From assembly GCA_003567115.1 (NCBI GenBank), contig PXAP01000322.1:1-30343 (forward strand): a DNA stretch of 30,343 bases, in the 5' to 3' direction. Numbering within the stretch: position 1 is the stretch's first letter; every line of letters starts with the position of its first letter. This document shows, piece by piece, positions 13,911-21,503 of this stretch. A model generated the notes under the pieces. The model searched no databases. It was not told the origin of the DNA and saw nothing but the letters and a program-made list of their open reading frames with translations. Both the position numbers and the translations under genes were made by a program. The stretch is from Bacteroidota bacterium (GTDB taxonomy: Bacteria; Bacteroidota; Bacteroidia; Bacteroidales; PUMT01).

Positions 13911-14681
13911 ATGAACTTTGATATCCCCCATATTCCCAGTCGCATATGTAAACCCAGGAATAGTGGTATTACCATGATGATGGATAAGGGGCTCAGTGTT
14001 AAAGAGGCTGAAGAATTTATCAGGTCGTCGGGTGATTTTACCGATTTTGTTAAGCTTGGCTTTGGGACAGCCTTGATTACCAAAGATCTTGGGACAAAGT
14101 TAAAAGTTTATCGCGAGGGAAATATAAGGCCTTTTTTTGGCGGCACTCTTTTCGAGATTTTTTATATGCGCGGCATGTTTGATAAATACAGGGAATACAT
14201 TTCTTCTTATGATCTGGATCTGGTAGAAATATCAGACGGGACAGTCAATATTGATCATGGCAGAAAGCTTGAGTGCATCGAAATACTTTCACATGATGTA
14301 CAGGTATTGTCTGAAGTGGGCTCAAAGGTGGCTGGGGTAATAATTCCCGAGGAGAAGTGGATTACAATGATTCAAGCTGAGCTGCAAGCCGGTTCATGGA
14401 AGGTTATCACCGAGGCCAGGGAGAGTGGTACTACAGGTATTTATAATCCGGACGGATCTGCAAAGACCGGGCTTGTCCGCAACATTACAGAAAATATTGA
14501 TCAGCAAGATGTTATATGGGAGGCTCCCCTGAAAAATCAACAGGTGTATTTCATCAAAATGCTTGGTGCCAATGTTAATCTTGGCAATATTGCCCCGGAT
14601 GAGGTGGTTGCCATGGAAACCCTGCGTCTCGGGCTCAGGGGAGACACTCTTATGGATTTTGTTCCGGGCAAATCATGCTGA
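13911..14681 (+). CDS. comA: Phosphosulfolactate synthase (ComA family)
   Basis: This 256-residue TIM-barrel protein belongs to the ComA family, which adds sulfite to phosphoenolpyruvate to give (R)-2-phospho-3-sulfolactate. Supporting segments are FVKLGFGTALITKDLGTKL, RPFFGGTLFEIFYMRG, VEISDGTVNIDH, KVAGVIIPEEKWI, WKVITEARESGTTGIY and the C-terminal LGLRGDTLMDFVPG. Family members also include plant HSA32-type proteins of unclear activity, so the reaction is not certain. No comB or comC lies in the window, so coenzyme M synthesis is not implied. Sulfolactate or cysteate for sulfonolipids is a possible use in Bacteroidota. It follows the TPR gene by 25 bp and is followed by a strong hairpin before the DUF368 gene. 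Confidence 0.85.
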   Translation: MNFDIPHIPSRICKPRNSGITMMMDKGLSVKEAEEFIRSSGDFTDFVKLGFGTALITKDLGTKLKVYREGNIRPFFGGTLFEIFYMRGMFDKYREYISSYDLDLVEISDGTVNIDHGRKLECIEILSHDVQVLSEVGSKVAGVIIPEEKWITMIQAELQAGSWKVITEARESGTTGIYNPDGSAKTGLVRNITENIDQQDVIWEAPLKNQQVYFIKMLGANVNLGNIAPDEVVAMETLRLGLRGDTLMDFVPGKSC

Positions 14682-14727
14682 TTGAGAATCCGAAGGTTAT
14701 ACTCCCAATTAAATCCGCATACACACT

Positions 14728-14759
14728 ATGATGTCAAGTACCAATTTACTTGACATCAT
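14728..14759. terminator. Perfect 13-bp hairpin after the phosphosulfolactate synthase gene
   Basis: ATGATGTCAAGTA (14728-14740) and TACTTGACATCAT (14747-14759) pair perfectly around a 6-nt loop, 46 bp after the stop codon. No T-run follows. It may end or protect the TPR-comA transcript, or serve as an operator for the DUF368 gene that starts 57 bp later. Confidence 0.5.
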
Positions 14760-14816
14760 CTATTATCCATACAATTAGTAGTTTGTAATTACACATAAAT
14801 TATTTTGTATTCAATT

Positions 14817-15758
14817 ATGCGCAAATATTACCGGGATTACCTGATCCTGACACTTAAAGGTTTTGTAATGGGGGCGGCAAATGTTATTCCCGGTGTTTCA
14901 GGTGGTACTATGGCTCTGGTTACAGGCGTTTTTGAGAAACTGATTTATTCTCTCAAATCAATTGATCATATAGCATTTTATTATCTGGTAAGGGGAAAAT
15001 GGGGTTCTTTTTCCTCACGCATAAATTTTCCTTTTCTTCTGGCAGTTTTTTCAGGTGCATTGATAAGTGTGTTTACACTGGCAAGATTGCTTGGCTATCT
15101 TTTTGAAAATTACCCGGTCCATATATGGGCCTATTTTTTTGGTCTTATTCTGGCTTCTGTATTTTTTATCGGGAAAAATGTCAAAAAATGGACAATTCCG
15201 GTTATTATAGTATTTGTTGCCGGTACACTGCTGGCTGCATGGATTTCAACCATGAGTCCCACACAGGGAAATGAGAACTTTTTTTACCTTGTTCTCAATG
15301 GTATGGTTGCTGTATGCAGTATGATACTGCCCGGTCTTTCCGGTTCCTTTATACTTATACTGATGGGGAATTACGAACTGGTAGCCATTGAGGCAATAAA
15401 TAATTTAAGAATGGATATTTTAATTCCTGTTTTCATGGGGATCATTATCGGACTTCTTTCTTTTTCACATTTTCTTTCCTGGATATTTAAGAATTTCAGA
15501 AATATGACCCTGGCATCACTTTCCGGATTTATTGCCGGATCCCTTATAATATTGTGGCCATGGAAAAGACCTGTTTACAGAATCGATGAGTTGGCAGGAG
15601 TAATTACAAAACCAGACGGGAGCCTTCTGATAGAAAATTATCAGATATATCTCCCGGACTCATTTTCCATGGAAGTGGCTATTGCAATTATTCTCATGTC
15701 AGCCGGCTATTTAACTGTATGGATGATTGAAAAAATAGCAGAAAAGAAAAAGAATTGA
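14817..15758 (+). CDS. DUF368 membrane protein, probable polyprenyl-phosphate transporter
   Basis: The protein has 313 residues from the ATG at 14817. The N-terminus carries the DUF368 signature GFVMGAANVIPGVSGGTMAL, and a related second half has MILPGLSGSFILILMGNY, so the protein shows an internal inverted-type duplication with PGxSG in both halves. Eight to nine hydrophobic segments are visible, ending in a basic tail (EKKKN). DUF368 proteins (PopT) have been implicated in recycling undecaprenyl phosphate across the inner membrane for cell-wall and polysaccharide synthesis. The TTG at 14805 is in frame but an ATG four codons later fits better. It lies 135 bp after comA with a 13-bp hairpin between, so co-transcription is uncertain. 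Confidence 0.88.
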   Translation: MRKYYRDYLILTLKGFVMGAANVIPGVSGGTMALVTGVFEKLIYSLKSIDHIAFYYLVRGKWGSFSSRINFPFLLAVFSGALISVFTLARLLGYLFENYPVHIWAYFFGLILASVFFIGKNVKKWTIPVIIVFVAGTLLAAWISTMSPTQGNENFFYLVLNGMVAVCSMILPGLSGSFILILMGNYELVAIEAINNLRMDILIPVFMGIIIGLLSFSHFLSWIFKNFRNMTLASLSGFIAGSLIILWPWKRPVYRIDELAGVITKPDGSLLIENYQIYLPDSFSMEVAIAIILMSAGYLTVWMIEKIAEKKKN

Positions 15759-15928
15759 TAACCGTTTTATTCGTCGAATATGTCGGAACAACATTCATTT
15801 TGAAAAAAATCAATACATCGCAAAATGCATTATAGTAATGAATACTAGTACATTAAGAGTAGTCATTTAAACCTCTGTGTTAGTAAGTGGTCATGTAAAG
15901 TTATGGCAGTTAAGGCAGGTACTATTGA

Positions 15929-18256
15929 TCAAAAGATAATTCCTTCCATTGATTTTTCAAGTTCTCTTGCATTTGCCAGAAATTCATCAACATTCATCTC
16001 TCTGAAATATAACATACCATGAGCCGATCTGATCCGGGGACTCTGGTTCTGATAGAAATGGTTCTTGCCAAGTAGAAGCTGAATGGTCTTTATCTGATCT
16101 ACCCAGATTTTCTTGGTAAGCTCGCTGAATTTTCCATCATGCTGGTAGCTGGGGAAGGATGCATCTACCTGACTGAGATAGCAATTGGTGAATGAGTCTT
16201 CAAGCACTGCCATTGCATTGAGTGAAACCGGAACCAGCACGTTTGCTTCAGCCGGGTGAAACTTGTACCAGACGTTACGGTATCCCCATATTCTGAGATG
16301 AGAAAGGTCCCTTTCCTTTTGCCACAGAGTCACTGCATCAGCAATTGCCTGTAAAACTTTATAGTGAGTATCCGGACCGCTTCCCTCCGGATCAAAGGCG
16401 AGACTGATAACATTGGGATTTATCTGTTTAAATTTCTCCAGTATGGGTTTTACGTCTCTGTCTCTCTCGGGCTGGGCTGTAAAAACATCACCTGTATAAA
16501 AACCAAGTCGCAGATGATGAACATTTTTTACCTGGATTCCAAAATGTGCCCATACCAGCTCTTCCTCAAATTCCCTTATCATACCTTTAAGAAGCTGTAT
16601 GTCCGATGGATTTTTTTCTCCATCGTAACTTCTTCTGAGGATAACCAGGATATCATCTATCTGATAACGGAGTTCATCAATATTTTTTATTTTATGGATG
16701 ATGACTATAGCCCTTATTATCCTGTGCGCCAATCCTCTTCTTCTTTCGAAAGGTTCTCCCGAAGCTACTTTGTTGAGATAATGATATACATCCTTATCCC
16801 ATTTAAGACTGTATCCGAATTCAAAGAAATCGGGATATTCAATCATTTGAATTAAGCCATTATTCAGAAACCTTTTGGTATCTTCAAGTGCTTCCCGCAA
16901 AAACCGGTTGGTCACAGCTGTGAATCCGGATGTAAGTACCGAAAAATAAGCTTCATTGCTTTCATTTCTTAAAAGCCGGTGAATATGGGGTAACATCCCA
17001 AGCATTATGTCATCATGATGCGGACCGGTATGATAGTATACCTGTTCATTTTCATCTTCCATCCCTTTTTGCAGTTTTTTTAATATGGAAGCGATAACCG
17101 TATTTACGGTGTCTTCATTAAGTCCGGGAATCAGGCTGCAATATTTGTCTTTTTTTAAATCTTCTATTTTAAGATGGTGCCCATATCTTCCAAGTCGGCT
17201 ACAAAGATCTATAACCGCCTTTTCAGTTTTTTCATGCGTCCATTCACCCGATCTGTAAAAAAGATCCACACTGTCTTCCAGCATGGAGGCTGCTCCCGTG
17301 GTAAGGTAAAAGCGGCTTTTTTTAAGTTTATGCAGTGCAGTTGCGGGATATATATTTGATCTCTCTTTTTCAAGAGCATCTTTAACTACATGGGCTTTAG
17401 CCTCACCTGCCGCAAAAATAACGGCAACCGCATCGGGGTTATAGGTAATTGTTTGCAGTCCAATAGTTATAACCAGCCGGTTCCTTGATATTTCAATACC
17501 TCCCAAATCACCTGCAGCAACTGCCTGGGTTTCAAAGTTGGTGGCAGTAAGCCTTGTTGTGGAATGATGATCGGAACCGCGTACATTGAATGCAATATGT
17601 CCGTCAGGACCTATTCCACCTAAAAAGAATCCTATTCCCCCTTTTTCCTGTATGGCTTTTTCATAATCTGTACACCAGTCATCTATAGCAAAAATTGACT
17701 TCTGCTGAAGCAGTTCAAAGGAATTTTTTGCCTCCCTGTACCGGAGGGAAAGATCAACATTGTTGTCAGGGAAGACATCAGAAAAATGTTTTCCCTCCGG
17801 CAGGGGAATGGTGTCGGAATTAATAAGTTGCGCTTTATCGGGATTCAGACCGAATCCTTTAATATAAAATTCATTTACATAGTGATAGAAACTATTATGC
17901 TGGGTTGATCGAATGGGATAAAACTCATCGATCTGTATAAACTGCAGTTTACTGAAATCAGGCCTTTTTTTTATGTTTAATCCGTAGATTTTTCTCACTT
18001 TCCGTATTTCGCTATCTTCCCAGTTATCAAAAATGTTTCTGGTCCATCTAATAAAATATTCAGGGGTTTTCCCTGTAGGAAGGCTGATTACTCCTTTTGG
18101 ATTCTCAGAAACCCACTCGATAAACCTCAAAGCTGTTAATAAACCCAGTTTGGGAAAGTTATCAACAGTAATATAAGGAATTATTGTAGTAATATTATTG
18201 CTATTGCTCTTTTTGAAAAAAGTGTGCTCAACATCAGAAAAGTTGAATTTTTCCAT
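15929..18256 (-). CDS. nagB: Glucosamine-6-phosphate deaminase-like protein fused to a PIG-L/LmbE domain
   Basis: The protein has 775 residues from the ATG at 18256 and two domains. The NagB-like half (about 1-340) has the phosphate loop SLPTGKTP (59-65), IQIDEFYP with Asp110, and GGIGPDGHIAFN with Asp218 and His220. The C-terminal half (about 405-775) carries TGPHHDDIMLG (HHDD at 413-416), the metal-binding motif of PIG-L/LmbE deacetylases. NagB converts glucosamine-6-phosphate to fructose-6-phosphate and ammonia; a PIG-L domain would remove an N-acetyl group. The usual FNEPG is FNVRG here, so the position of the catalytic-relay glutamate is Val225, making deaminase activity uncertain. A TTG extension to 18313 is unlikely. 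It is transcribed away from the XRE gene across a 670-bp gap rich in dyad sites; nagA is 5 kb away. Confidence 0.85.
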   Translation of the reverse strand: MEKFNFSDVEHTFFKKSNSNNITTIIPYITVDNFPKLGLLTALRFIEWVSENPKGVISLPTGKTPEYFIRWTRNIFDNWEDSEIRKVRKIYGLNIKKRPDFSKLQFIQIDEFYPIRSTQHNSFYHYVNEFYIKGFGLNPDKAQLINSDTIPLPEGKHFSDVFPDNNVDLSLRYREAKNSFELLQQKSIFAIDDWCTDYEKAIQEKGGIGFFLGGIGPDGHIAFNVRGSDHHSTTRLTATNFETQAVAAGDLGGIEISRNRLVITIGLQTITYNPDAVAVIFAAGEAKAHVVKDALEKERSNIYPATALHKLKKSRFYLTTGAASMLEDSVDLFYRSGEWTHEKTEKAVIDLCSRLGRYGHHLKIEDLKKDKYCSLIPGLNEDTVNTVIASILKKLQKGMEDENEQVYYHTGPHHDDIMLGMLPHIHRLLRNESNEAYFSVLTSGFTAVTNRFLREALEDTKRFLNNGLIQMIEYPDFFEFGYSLKWDKDVYHYLNKVASGEPFERRRGLAHRIIRAIVIIHKIKNIDELRYQIDDILVILRRSYDGEKNPSDIQLLKGMIREFEEELVWAHFGIQVKNVHHLRLGFYTGDVFTAQPERDRDVKPILEKFKQINPNVISLAFDPEGSGPDTHYKVLQAIADAVTLWQKERDLSHLRIWGYRNVWYKFHPAEANVLVPVSLNAMAVLEDSFTNCYLSQVDASFPSYQHDGKFSELTKKIWVDQIKTIQLLLGKNHFYQNQSPRIRSAHGMLYFREMNVDEFLANARELEKSMEGIIF

Positions 18257-18470
18257 TACATGCTGTTTTTTGACATTAATGCTACAAAATCTGATTATCA
18301 GGAGATGAAACAATTTATGAGCAAAAGCTTAAACTCATTCCCACGGTTAAAATCAAAGCGTTCCATCCGACCATAGATATGTAAAATTTAAAAAGATGAA
18401 ATTAAGAATTTCTGAATAAAATTTCACCATATCTGCGAATTAAAAATATTACTGGTTCTGTTTCCGGTAA

Positions 18471-18484
18471 ATTACATATGTAAT
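18471..18484. promoter_or_regulatory. Perfect 14-bp palindrome, candidate operator
   Basis: ATTACATATGTAAT is a perfect palindrome, 215 bp upstream of the nagB-like start. The same ATTACAnnTGT core recurs three times near the XRE gene, suggesting one regulator acts on both sides. Confidence 0.45.
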
Positions 18485-18832
18485 TATAAAAAATATTAAA
18501 GAAAGGCATTTACTGTTTTTAATTATATATTGTTTATGTTCATCCAATCAATTATTTATAAAAATAATATAAAGTAATTATTTAAATTTAGAACCATATT
18601 TTTTACAACAATGATAAAAACACCGGTTGTGAAAGCTTTAATAAAATAATAACCAGTCTTTTATGTAGATTTATTGAGATAATAATTCAACTTATTAATT
18701 ATTATTATAATGAATTATATATCAATGACATAAATTACAATTCTTTTTACTTATTAACCTATAGTATTGTATAACAGAATTTTGCAGTTATAACACCGAA
18801 TAATGACTATCATAAACAGTCACTCAGTTAAA

Positions 18833-18893
18833 ATTACACATGTGAACAACATATAATTACATATGTTATTAATTGTTTCATTACATTTGTATA
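18833..18893 (+). promoter_or_regulatory. Three phased ATTACAnnTGT sites overlapping the XRE gene promoter
   Basis: ATTACACATGTGAA (18833), ATTACATATGTTAT (18856) and ATTACATTTGTATA (18880) are spaced 23 and 24 bp apart. The third contains TACATTTG (18882-18889), an exact TAnnTTTG -7 element, so bound protein would block the promoter. The XRE start codon is at 18925. The likely regulator is the XRE protein itself, but this is inferred. Confidence 0.5.
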
Positions 18894-18924
18894 GTCAGGG
18901 TGTTTCCATTAAAGATAATTAACT

Positions 18925-19425
18925 ATGAAAGATCGTTTGCTTAAATTCTTAAATCAGGAACAGTTAACCTATGCCAGGTTTGCTGAAATCATTGGAGTTC
19001 AACCATCAAGTATTTCCCATATTTTATCTGGAAGAAACAAGCCGGGCTTTGATTTTATAAGGAAAATTCTGTTGAATTACCCTTCTGTCAATGCTGAATG
19101 GCTTATCCTGGGTAAAGGTAAGATGTTTAAAAATGAGAATATCCAGAGAGAGTTGTTTTCTGAAGATTTCAGTGAAAATTCCCGGACAGGTGGAAAAAAA
19201 GTATCCGATACAGGTGTAGAAGAAGATATACCTGATAAAAACAAAGATGCTGACAATGATTATGACGCATACGATACAGATGTAAAAGACAAAGTAGAAT
19301 CAGATCGTTACAAAAGTGATGTCATGGATGGATCAGGAGTTACAAATGTCAATAAAGAACGATTTGTGGAGAAAATTGTTATTTTTTATTCCGACAAAAG
19401 TTTTATTGAATATTCACCCGAATAA
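18925..19425 (+). CDS. XRE-family helix-turn-helix regulator with acidic tail
   Basis: This 166-residue protein has an N-terminal Cro/C1-type HTH (about 1-60). The DNA-contact segment is YARFAEIIGVQPSSISHILS, followed by GRNKPGFDFIRKILLNYP and NAEWLILGKGKMF, an ending common in Bacteroidota XRE proteins. Residues 70-140 are acidic, low-complexity and probably disordered. The C-terminus EKIVIFYSDKSFIEYSPE is a conserved-looking strand motif. It probably regulates nearby genes and may bind the phased dyad sites immediately upstream. pyrD starts 26 bp after its stop, so the pair is probably co-transcribed. Prophage genes are absent, so this is more likely a chromosomal regulator than a phage repressor. 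Confidence 0.85.
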   Translation: MKDRLLKFLNQEQLTYARFAEIIGVQPSSISHILSGRNKPGFDFIRKILLNYPSVNAEWLILGKGKMFKNENIQRELFSEDFSENSRTGGKKVSDTGVEEDIPDKNKDADNDYDAYDTDVKDKVESDRYKSDVMDGSGVTNVNKERFVEKIVIFYSDKSFIEYSPE

Positions 19426-19451
19426 CCAAAAAGACTATATTTACCTCAAAA

Positions 19452-20492
19452 ATGTTGTATAAGTGTTTTATACGCCCAATTTTATTTCTTTTTGATCCGG
19501 AATCAGTGCATCATTTTATCGTTTTTATGCTTCGTATCTCAGGATGGATTCCCGGGGTAAAAAAGCTGATTGAGTTAAATTTTGTATTTTCTGACAATTC
19601 ACTGGAAAAAAATATTTTCGGACTAAAATTTAAAAATCCTGTCGGTCTGGCTGCCGGATTTGATAAGAATGCCAGATATTACAACGAGCTTTCATCCTTT
19701 GGTTTTTCCTTTATCGAAATAGGAACCGTAACACCGGTCAATCAACCCGGAAATCCCCGACCTCGGTCATTCAGACTACCTAAAGACAAAGCTCTTATAA
19801 ATAGAATGGGAATTAATAATCATGGTGCTGTACAGGTTGCCAAAAATCTGAGAAATAACAGACCTGAAGTGATTATTGGCGGAAATATCGGTAAAAATAC
19901 ATCAACTCCAATTAACAAATCAATAGATGATTATTTATATTGTTTTGAAGTATTATATGAAGTAGTAGACTATTTTGTAGTCAATGTTAGCTGTCCGAAT
20001 GTAGGAGATATAACTGCTCTGCAGGATGCTGATATACTGATTGAGATACTGGATACGTTAAAAAAACATGCGGCAGCCAAATCTGTACGGAAGCCTTTGC
20101 TGCTCAAGATTTCGCCGGATCTGAGTACAGACCAGCTGGATGAACTTGTTAAGATTGCATTTAAGACCGGTATTGCAGGTTTTGTTGCTACAAATACCAC
20201 AATTTTACGTAAAAATCTGATTACACCGGAAGAGAAAGTCAATGAAATCGGAAATGGTGGATTAAGCGGACTTCCCTTAAAAAACCGTTCTACAGAGGTT
20301 ATACGTTATCTGGTAAAAAAGAGTGGTGGTAAAATACCGGTAATCGGAGTAGGTGGCATAATGGATCCTGATGATGCCCTGGAAAAACTTGATGCGGGTG
20401 CATCGCTGATACAGGTTTATACCGGCTTTATTTACGAAGGCCCCTCAATCGTCAAAAAGATAAATAAAGCACTTCTTTTTAAAAACCATTAA
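19452..20492 (+). CDS. pyrD: Dihydroorotate dehydrogenase, quinone-dependent (class 2)
   Basis: This 346-residue enzyme of the class 2 type oxidises dihydroorotate to orotate at the membrane and passes electrons to quinone, the fourth step of pyrimidine synthesis. The N-terminal helical extension (about 1-40, MLYKCFIRPILFLFDPESVH) is the membrane-binding part found only in class 2. The FMN barrel shows GLAAGFDKNARY, FIEIGTVTPVNQPGNPRPR, NRMGINNHG, FVVNVSCPN (with the class 2 catalytic serine) and PVIGVGGIMDPDDALEKLDA. The length is normal. It lies 26 bp after the XRE gene and is followed by a 218-bp gap before fabG. Confidence 0.95.
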   Translation: MLYKCFIRPILFLFDPESVHHFIVFMLRISGWIPGVKKLIELNFVFSDNSLEKNIFGLKFKNPVGLAAGFDKNARYYNELSSFGFSFIEIGTVTPVNQPGNPRPRSFRLPKDKALINRMGINNHGAVQVAKNLRNNRPEVIIGGNIGKNTSTPINKSIDDYLYCFEVLYEVVDYFVVNVSCPNVGDITALQDADILIEILDTLKKHAAAKSVRKPLLLKISPDLSTDQLDELVKIAFKTGIAGFVATNTTILRKNLITPEEKVNEIGNGGLSGLPLKNRSTEVIRYLVKKSGGKIPVIGVGGIMDPDDALEKLDAGASLIQVYTGFIYEGPSIVKKINKALLFKNH

Positions 20493-20710
20493 AAGCAATT
20501 TTAAAGCTTTTTAAGCAATTTTAATACATTATACAGGTAAACCAGTTGTTTTGACAACAGGCTTTCTAAAGCTCTTTTTATATGGTTTTTTATATGGATA
20601 ATTATCTTCGGTTTAGTAGGTTTTAATTCAATTATATCAAAGATTTAAATGTTTTGATATTTATAAAATTCTTTGTTTTATTTGCTATACTAATTAAATT
20701 ATTATATGCA

Positions 20711-21457
20711 ATGAAGATACTCGAAGGAAAAAATGCTCTTGTTACCGGTGGAAACCGTGGAATTGGACGCACAATAGCTATAACCCTGGCAAATCATGGT
20801 GCATCTGTAGCTTTTACCGATCTTACATATGATGATCAGTCAAAATCGCTTGAAAGCGAGATATCAGGTCAGGGAGTCAGGGTAAAGGGATATGCCTCCA
20901 ATGCTGCAAAATTTGATGAAACTGAAAAAACGGCAGAGGAAATAAAAAAGGAGTTCGGAACAATTGATATTCTTGTCAATAATGCCGGAATAACAAAGGA
21001 TACCCTTTTAATGAGAATGACAGAGGAACAATGGGATGCAGTCATAAATGTAAATCTTAAATCAGTGTTTAATTTTACCAAAGCTGTTCAGAAATATATG
21101 CTTAAGCAGCGTTCAGGTTCAATAATCAACATGAGTTCAGTAGTGGGGGTTAGCGGAAACGCCGGGCAGTCAAATTACTCTGCATCCAAGGCCGGTATTC
21201 TGGGTTTTACAAAATCTGTTGCCAAAGAACTTGGCTCCAGGAACGTACGATGTAATGCCATAGCTCCGGGCTTTATTATGACAGAAATGACATCTGCTCT
21301 TCCTGAAGATATCAGGGAAAAATGGGTTGAGAGAATACCGCTAAAAAGGGAAGGTACACCCGAAGATGTTGCAAACCTTACTCTTTTCCTTGCTTCTGAT
21401 CTGTCATCATATATTACCGGGCAGGTTATCAGTGTTTGCGGTGGAATGAATACATAA
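20711..21457 (+). CDS. fabG: 3-oxoacyl-[acyl-carrier-protein] reductase
   Basis: The protein has 248 residues from the ATG at 20711. FabG reduces 3-oxoacyl-ACP with NADPH in each cycle of fatty-acid elongation. The cofactor motif TGGNRGIG is at residues 12-19, NNAG in the central fold, and the catalytic triad is Ser143 (NMSSVVG), Tyr156 and Lys160 (YSASK). The C-terminus GQVISVCGGMNT matches the family's VDGGMxM ending, with cysteine in place of the usual aspartate. A TTG extension to 20654 adds a hydrophobic leader not found in FabG, so it is rejected. The gene stands apart from other fatty-acid genes. It ends 46 bp from the convergent symporter gene. Confidence 0.92.
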   Translation: MKILEGKNALVTGGNRGIGRTIAITLANHGASVAFTDLTYDDQSKSLESEISGQGVRVKGYASNAAKFDETEKTAEEIKKEFGTIDILVNNAGITKDTLLMRMTEEQWDAVINVNLKSVFNFTKAVQKYMLKQRSGSIINMSSVVGVSGNAGQSNYSASKAGILGFTKSVAKELGSRNVRCNAIAPGFIMTEMTSALPEDIREKWVERIPLKREGTPEDVANLTLFLASDLSSYITGQVISVCGGMNT

Positions 21458-21503
21458 GGAGTATATTTTACTGCTACCTCCACGTTTATTTAACTTGCAG
21501 ACT

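Larger units (their letters stand above)
18257..18924. promoter_or_regulatory. Divergent AT-rich control region between nagB-like and XRE genes
   Basis: The 670-bp gap has no convincing coding frame. It contains one perfect 14-bp palindrome near the nagB side and three related sites near the XRE side (see separate entries), plus many A/T tracts. Its length and the repeated sites suggest complex regulation of one or both genes. Confidence 0.5.

Noticed and set aside
13911..14681. Evidence for coenzyme M biosynthesis
   Set aside because: Only a ComA homologue is present; ComB, ComC and the later steps are missing from the window.
16364..16855. 163-codon frame opposite the nagB-like gene
   Set aside because: It lies fully antisense to a strongly supported conserved gene and has no recognisable domain.
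18257..18313. N-terminal extension of the nagB-like protein from a TTG codon
   Set aside because: The extra 19 residues are hydrophobic and unlike the family; the ATG at 18256 gives a reasonable start.
20654..20710. N-terminal hydrophobic extension of FabG
   Set aside because: It needs a TTG start and would add a membrane-like leader to a cytoplasmic enzyme; the ATG at 20711 fits the family.
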